This document shows, in pieces, positions 9,796 to 17,864 of a DNA stretch of 64,000 nt. The position numbers were made by a program, and so were the translations under genes. The stretch's first letter is position 1, and each line of letters opens with the position of its first letter. The notes under the pieces were generated by a model that searched no databases, was not told the origin of the DNA, and worked only from the letters and a program-made list of their open reading frames with translations. The DNA comes from Ignavibacteria bacterium. GTDB lineage: Bacteria > Bacteroidota > Ignavibacteria > Tepidaquicellales > OLB5. The DNA lies in NCBI GenBank assembly GCA_020852705.1, contig JADZAP010000025.1, positions 1 to 64,000 on the forward strand, given 5' to 3'.

Positions 9796-10944
9796 ATGAA
9801 ATTTTCAACTAAAGCTATACATGCCGGCAACAACCCCGACCCATCAACCGGAGCGGTAAATGTTCCTATTTACGCAACTTCAACTTACGCAGATGAGGCT
9901 TATGGAGTTTCAAAAGGATATGATTACGGTAGAACAATTAACCCAACCCGTGTTGCCTTAGAAACTAACTTAGCTGCACTTGAAAATGCAAAATACGGAT
10001 TTGCTTTTTCAAGCGGTATGGGTGCAACCCATGCTGTTGCATCATTACTGCAAAAAGGCGATCATGTAATTGTATCTCAAAATGTTTACGGCGGCACTTA
10101 CAGAATTTTTGAGCGTATTTTCCGGAAAATGGGTCTGGATTTTTCATGGGTAGATACTTCAATTAAAATTGAAATTGAAAATGCACTAAAGCCACACACA
10201 AAAATGATATTTGTTGAAACCCCTACAAATCCTATGCTAAGCTTAACCGACCTTTTAATGATTTCAGACTTTGCCAAAATAAATAAGCTTATTTCTGTTT
10301 GTGATAATACTTTTATGAGCCCGTATTTCCAGAACCCGCTTGATTTTGGAATTGATGTAGTTGTACACAGCACAACAAAATATATTAACGGCCACAGCGA
10401 TGCAATCGGCGGATTTGCCGCAACCGGCAGAGAAGATATTGCCGAGCAGTTAAAATTCATACAAAACTCAGTTGGTGCAGTACCCTCACCGTTTGATTGC
10501 TACCTGGTGCTTCGCGCAACCAAAACCCTTGCTTTAAGAATGGAGCGTCATAACCTAAATGCAATGAAAATTGCAGTAGAGCTTCACGAAAATTATAAAG
10601 ATAAAATTAAAAAAGTATATTACCCGGGTCTAAAGTCACACCCTCAGCATGAACTTGCCAAAAAGCAGATGAGGGGTTTTGGCGGGATGATATCAGTTGA
10701 TTTGGGTTCGCTTAATAATGCCGTTAAATTTTTTAATGGCTTAAAAATTTTTTCAAGGGCTGAATCCCTTGGCGGAGTTGAAAGTCTTATTTGCCACCCT
10801 GTTAGCATGACACACGGTGCTGTACCCAAAGAAGAACGCGAGAAATTCGGCTTAACCGATGGACTTGTAAGACTCTCTGTTGGTATTGAAGATTATGAAG
10901 ACCTTATTGAAGATATTAAAAATGCATTAGATGAAATCAAATAA
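9796..10944 (+). CDS. Cystathionine gamma-synthase/gamma-lyase (Cys/Met metabolism PLP enzyme)
   Basis: FSTKAIHAGNNPDPSTGAVNVPIYATSTY; YDYGRTINPTR; VVHSTTKYINGHSDAIGG. Confidence 0.93.
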   Translation: MKFSTKAIHAGNNPDPSTGAVNVPIYATSTYADEAYGVSKGYDYGRTINPTRVALETNLAALENAKYGFAFSSGMGATHAVASLLQKGDHVIVSQNVYGGTYRIFERIFRKMGLDFSWVDTSIKIEIENALKPHTKMIFVETPTNPMLSLTDLLMISDFAKINKLISVCDNTFMSPYFQNPLDFGIDVVVHSTTKYINGHSDAIGGFAATGREDIAEQLKFIQNSVGAVPSPFDCYLVLRATKTLALRMERHNLNAMKIAVELHENYKDKIKKVYYPGLKSHPQHELAKKQMRGFGGMISVDLGSLNNAVKFFNGLKIFSRAESLGGVESLICHPVSMTHGAVPKEEREKFGLTDGLVRLSVGIEDYEDLIEDIKNALDEIK

Positions 10945-10949
10945 AGAAA

Positions 10950-12098
10950 ATGCTGCCTAATCACGATGAAATACGCTCGCAGTTTCCCTTTACCGAAAAA
11001 ATTATTTATTTTGATGCCGCTCATTTTACGCCATACCCCCTGCGTTCTGTAAAAAAACTTAATGAGTTCATCAATAATTTTACAACTGACTTTCTTAATT
11101 TGAGCCTTGTTAATTTAAATCAGTCCCGTGAATTAAGAAATACTTGCGGCAGACTTTTAAACTGCAATGCTGAAGATATTATCATAACAAGCAACACAAC
11201 ACACGGTATTAATATTTTTGCAAACGGTATTCAGCTGCCGCCTGATGATAATAATGTTGCAATGCTTGATTCAGAATTTCCTGCTGTTGTTTATCCGTGG
11301 CTTAATCAGGAAAAACTTGGAAAGGTAACTGTTATGCTAATTCCAAGCGATAAGGGCTACGCAAACGAAGCATTGATAAAACGTACACTTATGGATTTCA
11401 ATATCCGCGTTTTCACAATCTCACTTGTGCAGTTTCTTGGTTACAGGCATTCAATCCGTAATATAGCAGAGTTCTGCCGCAAGCGTAATATCTTTCTGGT
11501 TGTAGATGCAATTCAGGCAACCGGTGTTTGCCCTGTTGATGTACAGGGAATGGGCATTGATTTTCTGAGTACAGGAAATCAAAAGTGGCTGATGTCACCG
11601 GCAGGACTTGGATTTACTTATATTTCAAAAAAATACAGAGAGATTATTAAACCAACCTATGCAGGTACAACGAATGTAAATTTTAATTTTGAAAATTTTC
11701 TTGATTATAAACTTGATTTTAAAAATTCAGGTGAAGCATACGAAAACTCAACACTGAATACTCTGGGAATGATTGGCACTGTTGAAGTGCTTAAATATTT
11801 TTTAGAGCTTGGTATTGAAAATATATTCAATCATATTATTGATATTCAGGATAAAATAATAAGTTTGCTTAATAAAAATATATATAAAATAGAAAGTGAT
11901 CTTTCTGCTGAACACAGGTCTAATATAATGATACTTTCTCACGTTAACAGCAGCTGCAATAAAGATGTACAGAAGTATGCTGAAGAAAAGAAAATTTATC
12001 TTGCATTAAGAGAAGGCTTTTTAAGAATTTCTCCTCATATTTATAACAATTATAAAGATGCCCAAACTCTTGCAGAAGTATTGAACTCAATTGAATAA
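10950..12098 (+). CDS. Aminotransferase class V-fold PLP enzyme
   Basis: IIYFDAAHFTPYP; ITSNTTHGINIFANG; FLVVDAIQATGVCPVDVQGMGIDFLSTGNQKWLMSPAGLGFTYIS (PLP Lys). Confidence 0.85.
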   Translation: MLPNHDEIRSQFPFTEKIIYFDAAHFTPYPLRSVKKLNEFINNFTTDFLNLSLVNLNQSRELRNTCGRLLNCNAEDIIITSNTTHGINIFANGIQLPPDDNNVAMLDSEFPAVVYPWLNQEKLGKVTVMLIPSDKGYANEALIKRTLMDFNIRVFTISLVQFLGYRHSIRNIAEFCRKRNIFLVVDAIQATGVCPVDVQGMGIDFLSTGNQKWLMSPAGLGFTYISKKYREIIKPTYAGTTNVNFNFENFLDYKLDFKNSGEAYENSTLNTLGMIGTVEVLKYFLELGIENIFNHIIDIQDKIISLLNKNIYKIESDLSAEHRSNIMILSHVNSSCNKDVQKYAEEKKIYLALREGFLRISPHIYNNYKDAQTLAEVLNSIE

Positions 12099-12127
12099 AT
12101 TAATTAAAAAAACCAAATTAAAACACT

Positions 12128-12517
12128 ATGACTTATTATAATTCAAAAAAAGTCTCAACAAATTTTGAGAAAACTATAGAAATAGTAACCGATGAGCTTA
12201 AAAATGAGGGCTTTGGGGTACTGACTGAAATTGATGTAAAAGAAACATTAAAGAAAAAGCTTGATGTTGATTTCAGGAAATACAGAATACTTGGTGCTTG
12301 TAATCCGCCTCTGGCATATAAAGCTTTAAGTACTGAAGAAAATATCGGCGTTATGCTGCCATGTAATGTAATTGTTCAGGAAAAAGATAATGGCGAAGTT
12401 CAGGTTTCGGCAATAAATCCAATGGAATCTATGAAAACTGTTGGCAACTCACAACTTGAAGAAATTGCAGGTACTGTATCTAAAAAACTGGCAAATGTGA
12501 TTAACAAACTTAATTAA
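12128..12517 (+). CDS. DUF302 domain protein
   Basis: EKTIEIVTDELKNEGFGVLTEIDVKETLKKKLDVDFRKYRILGACNPPLAYKAL matches the DUF302 pattern. Confidence 0.85.
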   Translation: MTYYNSKKVSTNFEKTIEIVTDELKNEGFGVLTEIDVKETLKKKLDVDFRKYRILGACNPPLAYKALSTEENIGVMLPCNVIVQEKDNGEVQVSAINPMESMKTVGNSQLEEIAGTVSKKLANVINKLN

Positions 12518-12568
12518 AATCAGATATATTATTTATTCTTTTAAATTCATTTGCATAAATTATAAACA

Positions 12569-13738
12569 ATGCCTTCAATTTTCTTAAAAAAAAATGAAGA
12601 TAAAAGACTGCGAAAAGGACATCTTTGGGTTTTCAGCAATGAAATTGCAAAGTGTGATGGCTTTTTGCAAAATGGAGATCTTGTTGATCTTTATACTGCT
12701 AATAAAGAGTACCTTGGTACCGGATTTTATAACAAAAATTCTCTGATTTCCCTTCGGCTGCTTGGAAACAATTATAATGGTGATATAACCGAATATATCC
12801 ATTCTTCATTAAATCAAGCCAATGAACTGCGTAAAACTTTTTATCCTAAGAGAAGTTCTTACAGACTTTGCTTTAGCGAAAGTGATTACCTTCCCGGGCT
12901 GATAATAGATAAATATAATAATACTTTTGTATTACAGGTTTATAGTGTTGGAATGTATGCTAATCTTGAACATGTTATCAGCTATTTAAAAGATGAACTT
13001 CAGGCAGAAAATATTTTTACCAGAAATGATTTTTATTTCAGAAAACTTGAAGGATTACCGGAAGAGGATAATTTATATTTTGGCAATACCGAAAGTGAAG
13101 TGATTGATGATAGTAAAATAAAATTTAAAATAAATTTTCCCGAATCACAAAAAACAGGTTTTTATTTTGACCAGTGTGATAACAGAGAATTCATTGAGAG
13201 GTTTACAAATAATAAAACCGTGCTCGATGCATTCTGTAATTCGGGGGCATTCGGGCTTCATGCTGCGCATGCTGGTGCCGGATTTGTAACTTTTGTTGAT
13301 TCTTCCGAAAAAGAAATTTTAAATGCTGAAAATAATTTTAAATTAAATAACTGCACCGCTGAAAATGATTTTATTGTTATGGATGTATTTGATTACCTTG
13401 CTAAATGTATTGATGCCGGAAGAACATTTGATGTTGTTATGATTGATCCGCCCGCTTTTGCTAAAAATAAGAAAAGTATTCCCGCTGCCCTTAAAGGTTA
13501 TACTAAACTTAATAAACTTGCAGCAAGCTGTGTTGGTAAAAACGGGTATTTAGTTACATCTTCATGCTCTCACCATATTTCAAAAGCCGATTTCCTTGAA
13601 TCCGTTGTAAACGGGGCAGCAAAAGCAGGCAAAGCATTGCAGCTTGTTCATTTTAATTCAGCTTCTTTAGATCATCCCTCACTTCCTGCAATGGATGAGA
13701 CAACTTATCTTAAATTTGCTGTTTTCAAAGTGATTTAA
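12569..13738 (+). CDS. Class I SAM-dependent rRNA methyltransferase, RlmI-like (PUA + MTase)
   Basis: N-terminal LKKNEDKRLRKGHLWVFSNEI (PUA); QKTGFYFDQCDNRE; MIDPPAFAKNKKSIPAALKGY; TSSCSHH. Confidence 0.9.
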   Translation: MPSIFLKKNEDKRLRKGHLWVFSNEIAKCDGFLQNGDLVDLYTANKEYLGTGFYNKNSLISLRLLGNNYNGDITEYIHSSLNQANELRKTFYPKRSSYRLCFSESDYLPGLIIDKYNNTFVLQVYSVGMYANLEHVISYLKDELQAENIFTRNDFYFRKLEGLPEEDNLYFGNTESEVIDDSKIKFKINFPESQKTGFYFDQCDNREFIERFTNNKTVLDAFCNSGAFGLHAAHAGAGFVTFVDSSEKEILNAENNFKLNNCTAENDFIVMDVFDYLAKCIDAGRTFDVVMIDPPAFAKNKKSIPAALKGYTKLNKLAASCVGKNGYLVTSSCSHHISKADFLESVVNGAAKAGKALQLVHFNSASLDHPSLPAMDETTYLKFAVFKVI

Positions 13739-13810
13739 AGCAAATTTTCTATCTTTTTATATTCAACCAATACCCTTATTTTGCGTAATTAAAATTAAAT
13801 TTAAAACAAA

Positions 13811-14902
13811 ATGAGTAAATATCCTCCTGTTTATTATTCTGATTATTTGCAAATTGATAAACTTCTCAGTTCTCAAAAACTAAAGAGCAACGAGTACGGG
13901 CATAAAGCCCATGATGAAATGCTCTTTATCATTGTTCACCAGGTTTATGAGCTTTGGTTTAAGCAAATACTGCATGAAATTGATTCTGTTAATACGATGT
14001 TTCGTGATGATATTGTTGATGAAAAAAGTATAGGTACTGCAGTTTCTAGGTTGCACAGAATTACCGAAATTCAAAAGCTGATGGTTGAACAGCTTCGTGT
14101 TATTGAAACCATGACACCGCTTGATTTTCTTGAGTTCCGTGATTTTCTGATTCCCGCAAGCGGTTTCCAAAGTTTTCAGTTCAGACTTATTGAAAATAAA
14201 CTTGGTCTTTCTGATAATAAACGCATTCAATACAATAATGTTGACTATCTAAATACTCTGGAAGAACCTCACAAAAAACTGATATTTGATACTGTTAAAG
14301 ACCCTTCACTATTTGAACTCCTAAATAAGTGGCTTGAGCGTACTCCGTTTATCAATACAAAAAAGTTTAATTTCTGGCAGAGCTATAAACAGACTGTTGA
14401 AAATATGCTTGAAAAGGACAGAAATATTATTTTAGAAAATAAAACACTCTCAGAAACAAAAAGAGAATTTCAGCTTAAGAATATAGATATAACCCTTGAA
14501 AATTTTGATGCATTATTTGATGAGAAAAAGTATGATCAGCTCTTAAATGAAGGCAAAAGACATTTAAGCAATAAAGCAATGCTTGCGGCAATATTCATAA
14601 ATTTATACAGGGATGAGCCAATACTTCACATGCCGTATAATTTGCTGAATTATTTGGTTGAAATTGATGAACTTTTCACCGAGTGGCGTTACCGGCATGC
14701 TCTAATGGTTCACCGTATGATTGGAGCTAAAATAGGTACAGGAGGTTCTTCCGGTCACCAGTATTTAATGCAGACTGTTGAAAAACACAGGGTATTTGTC
14801 GATCTGTTTAACCTTCCAACTTACCTGATTCCCCGCTCTGAACTGCCAAAACTGCCAGTTGAGCTTGTGAGGGAATTAGGCTTTAATCATTCAAAAGCTT
14901 AA
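13811..14902 (+). CDS. kynA: Tryptophan 2,3-dioxygenase
   Basis: HDEMLFIIVHQVYELWFKQILHEIDSV; FQSFQFRLIENKLGL; WRYRHALMVHRMIGAKIGTGGSSGHQYL. Confidence 0.95.
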   Translation: MSKYPPVYYSDYLQIDKLLSSQKLKSNEYGHKAHDEMLFIIVHQVYELWFKQILHEIDSVNTMFRDDIVDEKSIGTAVSRLHRITEIQKLMVEQLRVIETMTPLDFLEFRDFLIPASGFQSFQFRLIENKLGLSDNKRIQYNNVDYLNTLEEPHKKLIFDTVKDPSLFELLNKWLERTPFINTKKFNFWQSYKQTVENMLEKDRNIILENKTLSETKREFQLKNIDITLENFDALFDEKKYDQLLNEGKRHLSNKAMLAAIFINLYRDEPILHMPYNLLNYLVEIDELFTEWRYRHALMVHRMIGAKIGTGGSSGHQYLMQTVEKHRVFVDLFNLPTYLIPRSELPKLPVELVRELGFNHSKA

Positions 14903-16330
14903 AAGTGAATTAAACTAATTATTCAATAAGAGTCGTATTCTAATTCGTGAAAATTTGTGAAATTAGTGGTTATTGGTTTAAATGAAGAATAATTTAACCA
15001 CAAATTGCACCAATTACTCGAAATGAAATAAAAGCATTCAAAAGCTTAACAGTGATTTAAACAAACAACTCAAAATAAGTTGTATTTTAATTCGTGAAAA
15101 TTTGTGAAATTAGTGGTTATTGGTTTAAATGAAAAATAATTTAACCACAAATTGCACTAATTACTCGAAATGAAATAAAAGCATTCAAAAGCATAACAGT
15201 GATTTAAACAAACAACTCAAAATAAGTTGTATTCTAATTCGTAAAAATTTGTGAAATTAGTGGTTATTGGTTTAAATGAAGAATAATTTAACCACAAATT
15301 ACACCAATTACTCGAAATGAAGTAAAAGCATTCAAAAGCTTAAAAGTGAATTAAATTAATTATTCAAAAAGAGTTGAATTCTAATTCGTGAAATTAGTGG
15401 TTATTGGTTTAAATGAAGAATAATTTAACCACAAATTACACCAATTACTCGAAATGAAGTCTATCTATCTATATATATTAAGAAATAATGTCAGAAATAC
15501 TATATAAAGATGAATCATATAAAATTATTGGGTGTTGTTTGGAAGTTTATAATGAAATGGGACCGGGTTTCTTAGAAGTTGTTTATAAAGATGCTCTCGA
15601 AATTGAGTTTCAGATGAATAATATTCCATATACAAGAGAAAAGCAATATGAAGTTATATATAAAGGTAAACCAACACATAGAAAATATAATGCCGATTTT
15701 GTAATTTTTGAAACAATACTTTTAGAAGTAAAAGCATTCAAAAGATTAACTGATGAAAATTTAATGCAGACATTAAATTATTTAAAAGTTTCAAAATTGA
15801 AATTAGGTTTATTAGCTAATTTTGGTGAAAGTTCATTTAATTCAAAAAGAGTTGTATTTTAATTCGTGTAAATTTGTGAAATTAGTGGTTATTGGTTTAA
15901 ATGAAGAATAATTTAACCACAAATTGCACTAAATACTCGAAATGAAGTAAAATCATTCAAATCTTAACAGTGATTTAAACAAACAACTCAAAATAAGTTG
16001 TATTCTAATTCGTGAAAATTTGTGAAATTAGTGGTTATTGATTTAAATGAAGAATAATTTAACCACGAATTGTACCAATTACTCGAAATGAAATAAAAGC
16101 ATTCAAAAGCTTAAAATGAATTAAACTAATTATTCAAAAGAGTTGTATTCTAATTCGTAAAAATTTGTGAAATTAGTGGTTATTGGTTGAAATAAAGAAT
16201 AATTTAACCACGAATTGTACCAATTACTCGAAATGAAATAAAAGCATTCAAAAGCTTAAAAGTGAATTAAACTAATTATTCATAAAGAGTTGAATTCTAA
16301 TTTGTGAAATTAGTGGTTATTAAAAATATT
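14888..16330. repeat. ~147-bp repeat array interrupted by a GxxExxY gene
   Basis: Unit starts (CATTCAAAAGCTTAA...) at 14888, 15035, 15182, 15329, in-gene 15735, 15954, 16100, 16245; spacing 147, 147, 147, then 146 and 145. Each full unit carries CTAATTCGTGAAAATTTGTGAAATTAGTGGTTATTGGTTTAAATGAAGAATAATTTAACCACAAATTGCACCAATTACTCGAAATGAA. Confidence 0.95.
15488..15862 (+). CDS. GxxExxY family protein (PD-(D/E)xK_3 nuclease-like)
   Basis: GPGFLEVVYKDALEIEF (GxxExxY motif) and YNADFVIFETILLEVKAFKRLT (D...ExK-like); ~124 aa. Confidence 0.9.
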   Translation: MSEILYKDESYKIIGCCLEVYNEMGPGFLEVVYKDALEIEFQMNNIPYTREKQYEVIYKGKPTHRKYNADFVIFETILLEVKAFKRLTDENLMQTLNYLKVSKLKLGLLANFGESSFNSKRVVF

Positions 16331-16332
16331 AT

Positions 16333-17121
16333 ATGAAAATCGATCTTTCAGGAAAAAATGCTGTAGTTTGCGGCGCTTCGCAGGGAATAGGCAGAGCTAT
16401 TGCAATTGAATTTGCTCAATGCGGAGCTAATGTTGTATTGCTTGCACGAAATGAAGAGTCGTTAAGGAAAGTTTTAAGAGAGCTCCCTGCATCTAAAACG
16501 CAGAATCATAACATTATTATTGCTGATTTTTCTCAGCCGGAAGAACTTCGCAATAAAATGAAGAACTTTGCAAGTGAGGCAAAGCCAGTGCATATACTTG
16601 TTAATAATACAGGCGGTCCAAAGGGAGGAGAGATATATAAAGCTGAAACAATTGAGTTTGAGCTGGCTTTCAGAAATCATTTGATCTGTAATCAGATTAT
16701 GGTTCAGGCACTGCTTGAAGGTATGAAAAGAAATCAATACGGAAGAATTATAAATATTATTTCAACATCTGTAAAACAGCCAATCAAAAATCTGGGAGTT
16801 TCAAATACTATTCGTGCTGCTGTTGCAAATTGGGCAAAAACTTTATCAGTTGAGCTTGCCTCATTTGGTATAACTGTAAATAACATTTTGCCCGGTGCTA
16901 CCAAAACCGAAAGACTTAAAGGTATATTCAGGTCCCGCTCAGAAACATCCGGCAGATCAATTGAAGAAATTGAAAAGGAAAGTCTTGCAGAAATTCCAGC
17001 CGGCAGGTTTGCAGAACCTCAAGAACCCGCCTATGCTGCAGCATTTTTGGCATCACCTTTTGCAGCATATATAAACGGCATTAACCTGCCTGTTGATGGC
17101 GGCAGACTGAATTGTTTGTAA
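16333..17121 (+). CDS. SDR family oxidoreductase
   Basis: GKNAVVCGASQGIGRAIAIEFAQCGANVVLLARN; LVNNTGGP; INGINLPVDGGRL. The usual YxxxK is not obvious. Confidence 0.88.
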   Translation: MKIDLSGKNAVVCGASQGIGRAIAIEFAQCGANVVLLARNEESLRKVLRELPASKTQNHNIIIADFSQPEELRNKMKNFASEAKPVHILVNNTGGPKGGEIYKAETIEFELAFRNHLICNQIMVQALLEGMKRNQYGRIINIISTSVKQPIKNLGVSNTIRAAVANWAKTLSVELASFGITVNNILPGATKTERLKGIFRSRSETSGRSIEEIEKESLAEIPAGRFAEPQEPAYAAAFLASPFAAYINGINLPVDGGRLNCL

Positions 17122-17181
17122 ATTAGTGAAATTAACGGTAAATTAATTTTTATAAAAATTTTAAATTTTAAATTTTAAATT

Positions 17182-17484
17182 ATGCTTACATATAACGTAA
17201 CAATAAATGTAGATGATTCAATTCATAATAAATGGCTTAAATGGATAACATCAAAACATATACCTGATGTAATTTCAACTAAATGCTTTACCAAATATAT
17301 TATGTACCGCTTACTTTCTCCTTCGCCTGAAGAAGGTACTTCTTATGTTATTCAGTACTTTTGCAAAAATATTGAAGATTATGAACGCTACCAGTTAAAG
17401 CATGCTGCTATACTACAGAATGAACATAAAGAAAAATTTGATGGCAAATTAACTGCTATAAGATCACTTATGGAAGAAGTCTGA
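17182..17484 (+). CDS. DUF4286 family protein
   Basis: MLTYNVTINVDDSIHNKWLKWITSKHIPDVISTKCFTKYIMYRLL. Confidence 0.8.
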   Translation: MLTYNVTINVDDSIHNKWLKWITSKHIPDVISTKCFTKYIMYRLLSPSPEEGTSYVIQYFCKNIEDYERYQLKHAAILQNEHKEKFDGKLTAIRSLMEEV

Positions 17485-17523
17485 ATCAGTGAACAATTTT
17501 TTGGATGAATAATGTGTAATATG

Positions 17524-17557
17524 TAATGAATAATGAATAATGAATAATGAATAATGA
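17524..17557 (+). repeat. Heptanucleotide tandem repeat (TAATGAA)n
   Basis: taatgaataatgaataatgaataatgaataatgag, about 4 full copies plus a degenerate one. Confidence 0.8.
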
Positions 17558-17613
17558 GTTATGTGTTATGAACATCTTGTGATTCTATAAATTACAATTT
17601 AAACGAATTTATC

Positions 17614-17811
17614 ATGGCTGAAGAAAAAAATGATAAATACGAAGACGCTGAAGTTAAAAAAAAGTTTGAAGAGCTTTTTAAGAAACTAAAATTTTCAAAT
17701 TACCGGTTTTGCCCGTATTGCCGGAGTGCTGTTGAGTTTCTTTGGATACACGGACATTACCAATGCCCCAAATGTAAAAATATAGTTATTAGCTGTTGCG
17801 GAGATATTTAA
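17614..17811 (+). CDS. Small zinc-ribbon protein
   Basis: 65 aa with CPYC...CPKC motifs. Confidence 0.65.
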   Translation: MAEEKNDKYEDAEVKKKFEELFKKLKFSNYRFCPYCRSAVEFLWIHGHYQCPKCKNIVISCCGDI

Positions 17812-17864
17812 AAAACCGAAATTTATTAAATTCAATATAAATTATTATTATTTAACACTTTAAA

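Noticed and set aside
10950-12098. Considered as a second kynureninase, since it is class V and adjacent to tryptophan genes
   Set aside because: Lacks the kynureninase signature seen in 48407..49666 and pairs by proximity with transsulfuration genes instead.
14888-15475. Exact 147-bp (49-codon) period considered as a repeated protein
   Set aside because: The segment TTTAAATGAAGAATAATTTAACC in each unit has stops in all three forward frames; no long ORF spans units.
14888-16330. Repeat array considered as CRISPR
   Set aside because: Units are ~147 bp and near-identical along their whole length, with no short repeat/unique spacer alternation and no cas genes nearby.
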